Shown here: in pieces, positions 48,797-56,918 of the stretch | Layout: each line of letters starts with the position of its first letter | Position numbering within the stretch: the first letter of the stretch is position 1 | Assembly (NCBI GenBank): GCA_900320545.1 | Contig: ONSU01000008.1 | Span: 1 to 64,000 of the forward strand | DNA: 64,000 nt | Source: an uncultured Bacteroidales bacterium | GTDB lineage: Bacteria; Bacteroidota; Bacteroidia; Bacteroidales; UBA932 | Reading direction: 5' to 3' | Notes under the pieces: model-generated | Database searches by the model: none | What the model saw: only the letters and a program-made list of their open reading frames with translations | What the model was told of the DNA's origin: nothing | Translations under genes and position numbers: made by a program

Positions 48797-49714
48797 ATGA
48801 TTTACTCCTCCCTTACCCAGCTTATCGGAAAGACCCCGCTCCTGAGGGTTTCCGGGCTCGAGGGCCAGAAGGCCGACATCGTCCTTAAACTCGAATACTT
48901 CAACCCCGGCGGAAGCGTCAAGGACCGCATCGCCCTCGCGATGATCGAGGACGCCGAAGCGAAGGGCGTCCTGAAGGAGGGCGCCACCATCATCGAGCCG
49001 ACCAGCGGCAATACCGGCGTCGGCCTCGCGTGGGTCGGGACGGCCAAGGGATACAAGGTCATCCTCACGATGCCCGACACGATGAGCATCGAGCGGCGCA
49101 GGCTGTTGCAGGCCCTGGGCGCCACCCTGGAACTGACTCCCGGCGCGGAAGGAATGAAGGGCGCCATCGCCAGGGCGCAGGCCCTGAAGGACGCCACTCC
49201 GGGCGCCGTCATCCTCGGCCAGTTTACCAACCCGGCCAATCCGGCAATGCACGAGCGCACCACCGGCGAGGAAATCTGGGCCGATACGGAAGGCAAGGTC
49301 GACATCTTCGTCGCAGGAGTCGGCACAGGCGGCACCGTCAGCGGCACGGGCCGGGCCCTCAAGAAGCATAATCCCGCCGTGCAGGTCATCGCCGTGGAGC
49401 CCGCCACCTCCGCCGTCCTCTCGACCGGCGTCCCCGGGAAGCACAAGATCCAGGGCATCGGAGCGGGCTTCGTTCCGGAGACCTACGACCCTTCGGTCGT
49501 CGACGGCATCCTTACCGTAACGAACGAAGATGCCTTCGCAGGATCCCGCCTCCTGGCCGCCAAGGAAGGCCTGCTGGTCGGCATTTCTTCCGGCGCCGCC
49601 TTCTCGGCCGCCCTCCGCCTGGCGCAGGACCCGGAGAACGCGGGCAAGACCGTCGTCGCCCTCCTCCCCGACACGGGAGAACGTTATTTATCCACTGAAT
49701 TATTTACGCAATGA
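48797..49714 (+). CDS. cysK: Cysteine synthase A (O-acetylserine sulfhydrylase)
   Basis: A 305-residue PLP enzyme making cysteine from O-acetylserine and sulfide. The PLP lysine is in GGSVKDRIAL (about residue 43), the substrate loop is PTSGNTGVG and the phosphate-binding loop is GVGTGGTVSGTG. It overlaps cysE by 4 bases, so the last two steps of cysteine synthesis are co-translated. Confidence 0.96.
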   Translation: MIYSSLTQLIGKTPLLRVSGLEGQKADIVLKLEYFNPGGSVKDRIALAMIEDAEAKGVLKEGATIIEPTSGNTGVGLAWVGTAKGYKVILTMPDTMSIERRRLLQALGATLELTPGAEGMKGAIARAQALKDATPGAVILGQFTNPANPAMHERTTGEEIWADTEGKVDIFVAGVGTGGTVSGTGRALKKHNPAVQVIAVEPATSAVLSTGVPGKHKIQGIGAGFVPETYDPSVVDGILTVTNEDAFAGSRLLAAKEGLLVGISSGAAFSAALRLAQDPENAGKTVVALLPDTGERYLSTELFTQ

Positions 49715-50433
49715 GCATTTCCATCCGGGAAACCGGCGAACACCTGAAGGCGCTGATGGGCGCCGTGAAAGACTACGTTTTTCCGCATTACAGCGACATC
49801 GCCCCAGCCGAGGCGTTGAAAACCGTCAGGAAGCGGCTGGAAGCCCTGACCGGCGACGAAATCTGCGAGGCATTCCTTGAAACGCTTCCGGAAATCCGCC
49901 GCCTGCTGGAGACCGACGTCGAGGCCATCGCCGGGGCGGATCCCGCCGCCGGAAGTCTCCGGGAGATTGTCTACTGCTATCCGGCCGTCACCGCGATGCT
50001 GCACTACAGGACGGCACACGAGCTGCACCGGCTGGGGGTCCCCGTCATTCCCCGGATGATCACCGAGCACGCCCACAGCGTCACCGGCATCGACATCCAC
50101 CCTGCCGCCAGGATCGGAGAAGGGTTCGCCATCGACCACGGGACGGGCGTGGTGATCGGAGAAACGACCATCATCGGGAACAATGTCACGATCTATCAGG
50201 GCGTCACGCTCGGAGCCCGGAATTTCCGGTACGACGAGGCGGGACGACCCATCAATCAACCCCGCCATCCGATTCTGGAAGACGGGGTTACGGTCTATTC
50301 AAACGCCACGATCCTGGGTCGCATCACCATCGGCGAGGGATCGGTGATCGGAGGTAACGTCTGGCTCACGCACAGCGTGCCGCCGCACTCACGGATTCTG
50401 CAGGGATCGGCGGAAAGTCTCCGGATGCCTTAA
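49711..50433 (+). CDS. cysE: Serine O-acetyltransferase
   Basis: A 240-residue left-handed beta-helix acetyltransferase making O-acetylserine from serine and acetyl-CoA. Hexapeptide repeats begin at DIHPAARIGEGF; catalytic His is in AIDHGTGVVIGET. The C-terminus ends SLRMP and lacks the terminal isoleucine that E. coli CysE inserts into the CysK active site, so a classical CysE-CysK complex may not form. The last 4 bases overlap the convergent His-rich gene. Confidence 0.94.
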   Translation: MSISIRETGEHLKALMGAVKDYVFPHYSDIAPAEALKTVRKRLEALTGDEICEAFLETLPEIRRLLETDVEAIAGADPAAGSLREIVYCYPAVTAMLHYRTAHELHRLGVPVIPRMITEHAHSVTGIDIHPAARIGEGFAIDHGTGVVIGETTIIGNNVTIYQGVTLGARNFRYDEAGRPINQPRHPILEDGVTVYSNATILGRITIGEGSVIGGNVWLTHSVPPHSRILQGSAESLRMP

Positions 50434-50960
50434 TTGCCCCAGGCGTCGTAGTAGAAGAACTGTCCGGCGCGATAGCAGCGGAAGCCGCCGCCCGGCAGCA
50501 GTTCCACGATATCGCCCCAGAGGTTGCTGATGCGGTCGCCGCCGGGCGAATGGACGTGCCAGAAACTACCGTTTCTCACCTTGTAGCAGCCGGAAGGGAG
50601 CAGGATTACCTCGTCTCCCCAGATCAGCCGGTCACCCCGGCGATTGTACACGGAGATCCGGCCCACCCGGGTCCGGACGTGGCATCCGTTCCAGAGTTCC
50701 TGCCAATCCTGCACGCAGCGGATTTCGTGGCGCATCTGTCCGTAGCCGGAACGGCCTTTCGGAGCGGAGTATTGCGGACCGCCGTGATGACGGTCATCGT
50801 AACGGCGGTCATCATGACGATGGTTGTCGTGATGACGGTCGTCGCGACGCTCGTAAGTGGCGTGATGGCCGGAATGATGGCCGGAGTGATGATTGTGATG
50901 CTGCGCGGAAACCGTCAGGGCCGACAGCATCATCAGCGATATGACAACAAACTTTTTCAT
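50430..50960 (-). CDS. His-rich secreted protein, possible metal binding
   Basis: A 176-residue protein with a signal peptide (residues 1-19, ending VSA) followed by about 40 residues extremely rich in His, Asp and Arg (HHNHHSGHHSGHH, then DDRHHDNHRHDDRRYDDRHH). The C-terminal 100 residues form two similar short units (GDRLIWGDEVILLPSGCYKV and GDRISNLWGDIVELLPGGGFRC). The His tract suggests Zn, Ni or Cu binding. The ATG at 50960 follows a perfect AAGGAGGT site, which rules out the start 30 bases upstream. Confidence 0.78.
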   Translation of the reverse strand: MKKFVVISLMMLSALTVSAQHHNHHSGHHSGHHATYERRDDRHHDNHRHDDRRYDDRHHGGPQYSAPKGRSGYGQMRHEIRCVQDWQELWNGCHVRTRVGRISVYNRRGDRLIWGDEVILLPSGCYKVRNGSFWHVHSPGGDRISNLWGDIVELLPGGGFRCYRAGQFFYYDAWGN

Positions 50961-50964
50961 AGGG

Positions 50965-50972
50965 ACCTCCTT
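50965..50972 (-). promoter_or_regulatory. Strong Shine-Dalgarno site of the His-rich gene
   Basis: The minus strand reads AAGGAGGT, fully complementary to the 16S anti-SD, four bases before the ATG. Such sites are rare in Bacteroidota. Confidence 0.7.
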
Positions 50973-51022
50973 TTTCCACGGCAGTAGCAACGACCGTGCC
51001 AGAGGCCCGTCCCGGAAAAGGT

Positions 51023-51775
51023 TTACTTACTGGCCGCCAGAAGGCGAAGTAGGGTCCTGTTGTTCAAGAGATTATACAGGCCATCCTCACTGAGTACGCC
51101 CCTGTGCAGGTCCTTGGGCAGTTCGCCCCGTTCATCGGCCTCGAAATCTTCCTTCCACTCCCTGGAGGAGAGGTAGTCCTGCAAGGCGTTGACATCGTCC
51201 TGCAGTTCCGGATAGGCCTTCTTTTTACGGATAGCGGACGATATGCGGTCGCTGGCGGCTTCCATCTTTGTGACACGCTCCACGATCCGCTGGATCTGTC
51301 CGTCCTTGACGGCCCGGGTGCGCCACGGCGAGAAGAATCTTTCGATCAGGGCGTATGCGGCCCACGCATCGTCGGAGACTTTGTGCCCGTACCACCGCGC
51401 ATTGACCTTGTCGCCGGACGAATACTCCATGTAGATCCTGTAAGAATAGCCGCCGCAAATCGCTTCGTCGACATTGTAGCCGGCAAGTTTGTAGACTTTA
51501 TTGGCCAGAAGAAGCTTCTGCAGACTGTCCACGGTCTTGGCATCCACCGGATAAGTCTGACGGGTGACCGGGTCCCCGAAACGGTTTCCTTCGTCCAGCA
51601 CGACGACGATCCGGGGAACCGAATCGGGGTCGGCGATAAGTTCACAATAGTCTTTGCCCAGTCCGGCAGCCCCCGTCTTGGAGTAACTGCAGTAAGTAAG
51701 GCTTCCCTTGGGCTTGGAAGCGAAGATGCCCATAATTCCCGCGGACATAAGAAGAAGGAGTATTAATTTTCTCAT
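51023..51775 (-). CDS. Secreted protein of unknown function
   Basis: A 250-residue protein with a signal peptide (MRKLILLLLMSAGIMGIFAS). The middle part is beta-rich (IVVVLDEGNRFGDPVTRQTY and YSYRIYMEYSSGDKVNARWYG); the last 90 residues are helical and charged. No family recognised. Together with the His-rich gene it lies between cysE and the TonB receptor, all on the minus strand. Confidence 0.65.
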   Translation of the reverse strand: MRKLILLLLMSAGIMGIFASKPKGSLTYCSYSKTGAAGLGKDYCELIADPDSVPRIVVVLDEGNRFGDPVTRQTYPVDAKTVDSLQKLLLANKVYKLAGYNVDEAICGGYSYRIYMEYSSGDKVNARWYGHKVSDDAWAAYALIERFFSPWRTRAVKDGQIQRIVERVTKMEAASDRISSAIRKKKAYPELQDDVNALQDYLSSREWKEDFEADERGELPKDLHRGVLSEDGLYNLLNNRTLLRLLAASK

Positions 51776-51851
51776 AATTATGTCTCAATTATTAAGACTC
51801 GCCAAGATACTAATTATTTTCCGTTTTTCTATTGATTATTTTCGAAACAAG

Positions 51852-53858
51852 CTACCAGGGGACGATGATCTTGAATGAGAGATTCCGTCCGATGCTGCCG
51901 ATTCCGATGTACTTCAACCGGCTCAGATGGGGCATATAGGCCCGGTCGGTCAGGTTGGAGCCGATGATATACAGCGACAGGCGCGTCTTGCCACGAATCA
52001 CCACATCGGTGCCGGCCGCTGCTCCGAGAAGCAGATATGAAGGGGTGGCCGTTTCCGTTCCGCCCGCCGCATAGAAGTGGTTCTGAGCCAGATTCCAGTC
52101 CAGATTCACCGACACGAAAGCATTGTTGAATATCTTCCCGCCGTGGGTAATTTCCCATTTGATTTCGGAGAAGAGACGGGGCGCCGGAATCAGAGGAAGG
52201 TCGTCGCCGCCCTTTTCCCGGGCATAAACGCAGGAAAAGGCGCTGCTCAGATGCAGCTGATGGACGGGGTGGATGTCGATCGCGATCTCCCCTCCGACAA
52301 GATGGGCCAGGCCGCTGCGGAACGCATAGACCGGAAGGCCTTCGTCGGAGACGGCGCCATTGCGGGCGGCGAAGATATAATTGTCGATCCGGCTGACGAA
52401 AAGTGCCGACTGTACGGACACGTATCTGGAACTGAAATCCAGTCCGATATCTCCCTGGAGGCTGTATTCCGGCTTTAGGTCTTTATTCCCCAGTTCAAAG
52501 CGGAACGTTCCCTCGTGCTCCCCGTTGGAGCCCAGTTCGGCCAGATTGGGGGCACGGAACCCCCTGGCGACATTGGCTTTGAAAATAAAGTTCGGGGTCA
52601 GCTGGCAAGTCACCCCGAGACTGGCGCTGATTCCGGGGAAGCGGCGGCTGAACGGTTCGAAGCGTCCCTCCAGGGCCTTGCTTCGGAGCCAGCGCAGATC
52701 GGCCCGGATGCCGCCGGAGAAGGTCCACTCGTCCAGGCTCTTGGTCGCGGTTGCAAACAGTCCCGCATCGAAAAGGGTGTACTCCGGAATCAGGTATTCT
52801 TCGCCCAGATTGTCGCTGAGCTGCCCCATTCCGGCAAGGCCGAACGCGGCTTTCCATCCTTTTCCGAAGGGACACTGGTATCGGAGGTCATAGTGGATCG
52901 TGTTGAGCCGGAAGTCCAGACCGGGCTCGCCGGCGCTCTCCTCAAACTCCTGCCGGCGATTCCGCTGCCAGCCCAGGATGAATTTCAGACTGCCGGGACC
53001 AAGGTGGAAAGTGTTATCCGACACTACTTTATAATGTCTGACCTGCTGGAAGGGCAAGGCGGGAGCGTAGCCGTAGTTCTCCCCTTCCCCTTCGATCATT
53101 CCCGGAGTCAGATGAAAATAACTGAAGCGCAGCCGGGAATAGCCCCAGGAGCCGTTGCGGCCCAGCATGACGGATGCCGCCCGCTCCCGAAAGCCGGAGT
53201 TGGCCACCGGGCCGTTGAGCGAATTCCTATAAGCGTGGGCGTACTTGTCGGAGAAGCGGCCGCCCAGAATCCAGCCCTTGATGTTGCCGTCGGCCGACAG
53301 CGAATAGTTTATCTGGCCGCTGTTGGTCTGATAGGAGGCCGATACACTGCCTCCCCATTCTCCGGGTGCCCGGACGGGTTCCGGATGGAAGATCAGGATA
53401 CCGGCCAGGGCGTCGGAGCCGTACATCAGCGAGGCGGGTCCCTTGAGGATTTCGACGGAGTGCACACCGGAGCCGTCAACCTCTATGCCGTGTTCGTCGC
53501 CCCACTGCTGCCCTTCCTGACGGATGCCGTCGCTGACCACGACGACCCGGTTGTAGCCCATCCCGCGGATAACGGGCTTGGAGATTCCGCCACCGGTGGT
53601 GATTTCACTGACCCCCGGTTCCGTGGAAATGGCGCTGATGATGTTGCCGCCGGAGCGGGCGGACAGGTCGGCCGGCCGGAGCACAGAGACCGGCGAGGGC
53701 ATTTCTTTCATTTTGGCGTCGCCGGCCAGGCCGGTCACGACCAGTTCATTCAATTTCAGATGTTTATAGAATACATCCGACGAGTCAGGATCATGACCCT
53801 GAGCTCTCGCGGCCACGCATACGCATAGCAGCGACAAAACAAATATTGTCTTGTTCAT
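51852..53858 (-). CDS. TonB-dependent outer-membrane receptor, ZnuD-like
   Basis: A 668-residue receptor: signal peptide (ending ARAQ), plug domain (LNELVVTGLAGDAKMKEMPSP, then RGMGYNRVVVVSDGIRQEGQ and GPASLMYGSDALAG) and a 22-strand-type barrel ending in KIIVPW. The phrase DGIRQEGQQWGDEHG is common in zinc-type (ZnuD-like) receptors; there is no carboxypeptidase-like N-terminal extension and no SusD partner, so glycan uptake is unlikely. It follows a small His/Cys-rich protein gene by 30 bases, which supports a metal or metal-complex substrate. Confidence 0.88.
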   Translation of the reverse strand: MNKTIFVLSLLCVCVAARAQGHDPDSSDVFYKHLKLNELVVTGLAGDAKMKEMPSPVSVLRPADLSARSGGNIISAISTEPGVSEITTGGGISKPVIRGMGYNRVVVVSDGIRQEGQQWGDEHGIEVDGSGVHSVEILKGPASLMYGSDALAGILIFHPEPVRAPGEWGGSVSASYQTNSGQINYSLSADGNIKGWILGGRFSDKYAHAYRNSLNGPVANSGFRERAASVMLGRNGSWGYSRLRFSYFHLTPGMIEGEGENYGYAPALPFQQVRHYKVVSDNTFHLGPGSLKFILGWQRNRRQEFEESAGEPGLDFRLNTIHYDLRYQCPFGKGWKAAFGLAGMGQLSDNLGEEYLIPEYTLFDAGLFATATKSLDEWTFSGGIRADLRWLRSKALEGRFEPFSRRFPGISASLGVTCQLTPNFIFKANVARGFRAPNLAELGSNGEHEGTFRFELGNKDLKPEYSLQGDIGLDFSSRYVSVQSALFVSRIDNYIFAARNGAVSDEGLPVYAFRSGLAHLVGGEIAIDIHPVHQLHLSSAFSCVYAREKGGDDLPLIPAPRLFSEIKWEITHGGKIFNNAFVSVNLDWNLAQNHFYAAGGTETATPSYLLLGAAAGTDVVIRGKTRLSLYIIGSNLTDRAYMPHLSRLKYIGIGSIGRNLSFKIIVPW

Positions 53859-53888
53859 TCTGTTTAGTTTTAACTGTAGGAAAGGATA

Positions 53889-54236
53889 CTAAGAACAGAA
53901 TGATACAGGCGGCGCTCTCGGAGAAGAAGGTTGGGTGAAACAGATCGGGATATCATCGGGAAAGCGACCGGAATCGACGGTCTGCTCCGAAGACAGTATG
54001 TGAAAAGTCAAAACGGCGGACGTTGTATACTGCTGATACAAAATCCGGCAGACCAGACACTCGTCCGTGCAGATTTGCGCCGTCAGATGACCGGGATGGG
54101 GCTTGTGCTGCGAACAGGACTCACAAGGGTCATCTTCCCGCACCGGATCGGCATGATGATGAAACGGCGCGACAAGCAGCATCGGCAGGAGAACCGACAG
54201 CATCAGGAAAGCGGATATGCGCTGTTTCAGAGGCAC
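53889..54236 (-). CDS. Small exported His/Cys-rich protein upstream of the TonB receptor
   Basis: A 115-residue protein with a signal anchor followed by FHHHADPVREDDPCESCSQHKPHPGH and a later CTDECLVC pair: a metal-ligand-rich region resembling small Bacteroidota proteins encoded beside metal-linked TonB receptors (DUF2946/DUF6769-like). The GTG at 54236 is used: the in-frame ATG at 54299 lies upstream of the -7 box and cannot be on the transcript. The C-terminal 45 residues are less conserved in character and end in FCS. Confidence 0.65.
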   Translation of the reverse strand: MPLKQRISAFLMLSVLLPMLLVAPFHHHADPVREDDPCESCSQHKPHPGHLTAQICTDECLVCRILYQQYTTSAVLTFHILSSEQTVDSGRFPDDIPICFTQPSSPRAPPVSFCS

Positions 54237-54256
54237 AATGTTGAATCGTTCGAGTG

Positions 54257-54283
54257 CAAAGATAATGAAAATCCTTATCTTTG
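54257..54283. promoter_or_regulatory. Overlapping divergent promoters, symmetrical -7 boxes
   Basis: CAAAGATA (54257-54264, TATCTTTG on the minus strand) and TATCTTTG (54276-54283, plus strand) form a perfect 8-bp inverted repeat with an 11-base spacer. Each promoter's -33 region falls over the other's -7 box, so firing of one should exclude the other. Confidence 0.7.
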
Positions 54284-54288
54284 CGGAT

Positions 54289-54924
54289 ATGGCAGACAAT
54301 TATCTGGAAAAACGGCAGGAGGAACTTGCCCGCTCTCAAAAAAAAATCGTGAAACGCAGCGCTCCCTCTCTGGACACGCTGCTTCATCGGAACCGGAGTT
54401 ATCGGGGCTATGACCCGTCACGGGCCGTTTCGGAGGAAGAATTGCGCGCCCTGCTGTCAGTGGTGCCGCTGACTGCCTCGGGGATGAACCGCCAGCCCTT
54501 GCGGTTCCGTCTGGTCACGGCGGAAAAGGCAGGCCTGGTGCTTCCGCACATCACGCTCGGGGCAGCCCTCCCGGAGGAGCATCTTCCCAAACCCGGTATG
54601 GAGCCGGAGGCCTTCATTGTCGTATGCAGCGCCGTCCCGGAAGATAAAGTGGTGGACATCGACCTGGGCATCGCCGCCCAGAGCATCCTCCTGAAGGCGG
54701 TCGAAAGGGGTCTGGGAGGCATCTTCATCCTCAACTTCCGGAAAGAAGCCCTGCGGGAGGCACTTCAACTGCCGTCGGCTCCCCTGGCGGTCATCGCCAT
54801 CGGCAAACCGGCCGAGAGCATCTACCTGATGCCCGTATCCTCCCCGGATCAAAATCTCTCCTACTACCGCAAGGACGGCGTCCACTACGTTCCCAAACTG
54901 CAGGTGGATATGCTGCTGATCTGA
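54289..54924 (+). CDS. Nitroreductase family protein
   Basis: A 211-residue FMN-dependent nitroreductase-like protein: RRNRSYRGYDP-type start (HRNRSYRGYDPSRAVSEEEL), TASGMNRQPLRFRLVT with FMN contacts, and DIDLGIAAQSILLKAVERGLGG. Likely reduces quinones or nitro compounds in the cytosol. The ATG at 54289 is five bases after the -7 box, hence leaderless; upstream in-frame starts overlap the divergent gene. An N-terminal extension of 30 residues (RQEELARSQKKIVKRSAP) precedes the fold. Confidence 0.84.
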   Translation: MADNYLEKRQEELARSQKKIVKRSAPSLDTLLHRNRSYRGYDPSRAVSEEELRALLSVVPLTASGMNRQPLRFRLVTAEKAGLVLPHITLGAALPEEHLPKPGMEPEAFIVVCSAVPEDKVVDIDLGIAAQSILLKAVERGLGGIFILNFRKEALREALQLPSAPLAVIAIGKPAESIYLMPVSSPDQNLSYYRKDGVHYVPKLQVDMLLI

Positions 54925-54953
54925 TGTTCCGTATAACGGGTCGAACGGCATCT

Positions 54954-55286
54954 TCACGGCAACGCTTTCCGGCCGGAATCCGTCATCAGTCCGCGCCGTT
55001 CCAGGTCCTCGCAACGCTTCCGGTTCGATTCCGTCCAATGACTCCCCTTCCTTCGGGGTGACAGGCGCTGCGCCAGCCGTCCGTCCGGAAGCCGCTTGCA
55101 GGTGGAATCTATCCATCCGAAACAAAGTGCCTCCTCAACGATCTCCGGATAAGGGATCGTCATCGGCCGGGGCTGTCGGCTCCGGTTGCTCGCCACCCAG
55201 CACTGACGCTCGCTGGCGTGATTCTCTTCCAGCCACTTCCGCAGCTGTCCCCGGTCAGTGAATTCAAGCAGATTCGTTATTTCCAT
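54954..55286 (-). pseudogene. YdeI/OmpD-associated family protein, C-terminally truncated
   Basis: The 110 residues match the N-terminal part of the YdeI/OmdA family (ECWVASNR-type start, EIVEEALCFGWIDSTCKRLPDG, LSPRRKGSHWTESNRKRCEDLERRGLMTDSGRKALP). Intact relatives continue for about 80 more residues; here a stop follows directly after GRKALP and the convergent nitroreductase gene begins 29 bases further on. The missing C-terminal part makes it a likely decayed gene, although a short functional form is possible. The start overlaps the upstream membrane-protein gene by 23 bases. Confidence 0.65.
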
Positions 55287-55812
55287 ACAACGCCTTACAT
55301 TCGAGGTGAAGACAAAGCGAAAACACCGCTTCGACGACAACCATGATGACACACAGGGCGAAGGGCGGCAGCAGCAGACCGGCCACAAGCGACACGACGG
55401 GGATGACGATGGACAGAACCAGGTAACTCCGGGACTGATAGAGCCAGGAAAACGGCATCAGGTGGGCCCCGAAGACCATCGCATAGACCATCACCATCTT
55501 TTCCGGAACGGCGGCATACACCCACATCACAATCAGGATGTAGAGAAGCTGGTTGAGGCTGAAAAGAAGCCCCAGCTTAGAGAGCGGATTCCCTTTTCCC
55601 TCAAAATCGATGTGCAGTAATTTGGAGAACCCCCACGATACGGGGAAAAGAATCGCGGAGCAGCAGAATGTAAAGAGATTCTTCTGCTCGATCGTCAGAT
55701 TTGTCAGTTGGACGGCAAGAATCAGCCCCCAGATGAGGACAGACGACAGTATGAAATGCAGCCCTTTTTTCTGCCCGCGGGCGCAATCTTTTCTCAGTTC
55801 ATCCAGTTCCAT
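55264..55812 (-). CDS. DUF7010 family membrane protein
   Basis: A 182-residue protein with about six transmembrane segments. The start MELDELRKDCARGQKKGLHFILSS and the middle EKMVMVYAMVFGAHLMPFSWLYQS match a small membrane family of unknown function found across Firmicutes and Bacteroidota (DUF7010). It precedes the YdeI-like gene with a 23-base overlap. A TATCTTCG box (55846-55853, minus strand) lies upstream. Confidence 0.75.
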   Translation of the reverse strand: MELDELRKDCARGQKKGLHFILSSVLIWGLILAVQLTNLTIEQKNLFTFCCSAILFPVSWGFSKLLHIDFEGKGNPLSKLGLLFSLNQLLYILIVMWVYAAVPEKMVMVYAMVFGAHLMPFSWLYQSRSYLVLSIVIPVVSLVAGLLLPPFALCVIMVVVEAVFSLCLHLECKALYGNNESA

Positions 55813-55845
55813 TCTTACTCATTTCGCTTTTAGTGTTTCACATCA

Positions 55846-55853
55846 CGAAGATA
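55846..55853 (-). promoter_or_regulatory. -7-like box of the DUF7010 gene
   Basis: Minus strand TATCTTCG, one change from the consensus, in the same extended context (TTTTCATTATCTTCG) as the promoters at 36558 and 54257. Confidence 0.55.
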
Positions 55854-55875
55854 ATGAAAATAACCTAAAAATACT

Positions 55876-56091
55876 TATCTTTGCAGCGGATTCAAATAGG
55901 ATCCCAGTTGAATACATCAAGAACACGCGGCTATGCGTGTACCAACCGAGCGATGAGACAAGAGCAGTCCCGGAGCCACGGTGGTTCGCCGAAAGGCGGA
56001 TGTGGGCATTATGCCAAAAATGACAGCGCTCAAGGATGTTATTGGAGGCAAGTGCCACGACTGGCATTTTTAACCAATAACATTTTTTATT
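55876..56091 (+). ncRNA. Structured leader RNA, candidate attenuator or riboswitch
   Basis: A perfect -7 box TATCTTTG (55876-55883) is followed by about 205 bases before the ATG at 56092. The stretch holds several hairpins: ACACGC-ggctat-GCGTGT (55923-55940), CGCC-gaaa-GGCG with a GNRA loop (55987-55998) that may be enclosed by CCAC/GTGG, and a terminator (56036-56088). AAAAATGACAG (56016-56026) is complementary in 10 of 11 positions to CTGGCATTTTT (56061-56071) inside the terminator stem, so it could act as an antiterminator. No coding function is convincing here. It matches no riboswitch class I can recognise. Confidence 0.65.
56036..56088 (+). terminator. Terminator immediately before the FGase start codon
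   Basis: ATGTTATTGG (56036-56045) pairs perfectly with CCAATAACAT (56074-56083); inside it AAGTGCCA pairs with TGGCATTT (one G-U) around a CGAC loop. Six T follow (56083-56088) and the ATG is at 56092. It either ends a small RNA or controls read-through and ribosome access of the next gene. Confidence 0.85.
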
Positions 56092-56829
56092 ATGTTTATT
56101 CCACATCGTCTCATTCTCCACATCCCCCATAGCGGGACGGAGTTCTACGACAATCAGAAACCATTCGCCCGATTATTCCTGGAGAAGGCCAGGGACCTCG
56201 TCGACTGGTATACCGACGAGCTCTTCTCGCCGGATGAAGGGGATAAAAGAATCCTCCCCGTTGTTTTTCCATTATGCAGGACGGCCTGCGACGTGGAGAG
56301 GATGACGGACGATCCGCTTGAGGAGAAGAATCTGGGAATCATTTATGATGGCGGAAACCCTCTCGGGGACCGGAGCGGTATCGTGTCGACAGGAGACCGC
56401 AATTACGCACAGGTCCGCCGCTACGACGAGTATGTCGGGCACCACCATAGGATGGAAAACCTGATTCTGAGCAATAGCGGCAGCCTGGTCATAGACTGCC
56501 ATAGTTTCAGCTCCGGGCCGACACTCCTGCTTCCCGACAGCGGGGCCGCATCGAAGTATGACATATGCATCGGCTTCAATGAGGACAGGACCAGGCCCGA
56601 TGACAAGTTTATCGGGACCGTCTGCAGTCACTTTGAAGCCCTTGGATACAAGGTCGGCGTCAACGAACCTTTCTCCAACTCAAAGACCTTCAGCACTCCG
56701 GTCATTTACAAATCCATAATGATCGAGGTCAACAAGCGGCTATATATGGACGAAGAGACACTGGAGAAAACGGAAGGATTCCGGATTCTCCACCGGCAGA
56801 TCCTGGACCTGTACGAAAAGATTCTTTGA
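56092..56829 (+). CDS. N-formylglutamate amidohydrolase family protein
   Basis: A 245-residue zinc hydrolase of the FGase family: LILHIPHSGTEFYDN with the metal-binding His/Ser, DWYTDELFSPD, VFPLCRTACDVERMTDD, and VIDCHSFSSGP with a metal-binding His. In the histidine-degradation pathway FGase removes formate from N-formylglutamate, but no hut genes are nearby and such single genes are frequent in Bacteroidota, so the substrate is uncertain. The start lies three bases after a terminator T-run, so expression must depend on read-through of the leader. Confidence 0.82.
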   Translation: MFIPHRLILHIPHSGTEFYDNQKPFARLFLEKARDLVDWYTDELFSPDEGDKRILPVVFPLCRTACDVERMTDDPLEEKNLGIIYDGGNPLGDRSGIVSTGDRNYAQVRRYDEYVGHHHRMENLILSNSGSLVIDCHSFSSGPTLLLPDSGAASKYDICIGFNEDRTRPDDKFIGTVCSHFEALGYKVGVNEPFSNSKTFSTPVIYKSIMIEVNKRLYMDEETLEKTEGFRILHRQILDLYEKIL

Positions 56830-56871
56830 CCGTCCGGAGCCGAAAGGGTTGTTGTTGTCAGATATTCGTTG

Positions 56872-56879
56872 TATCTTCG
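56872..56879 (+). promoter_or_regulatory. -7-like box of the transporter operon
   Basis: TATCTTCG, one change from the consensus, with TTGTTGTTG about 20 bases upstream as a possible -33 element. It gives the transporter cluster its own promoter downstream of the FGase gene. Confidence 0.5.
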
Positions 56880-56918
56880 CTATGTCAGAACACACACGAA
56901 TGCCAAAAAACCGATTCG

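Noticed and set aside
55881-56132. Open frame through the leader before the FGase gene
   Set aside because: It has no family resemblance, runs through the terminator hairpin and into the FGase gene in another frame; the hairpins explain the region better.
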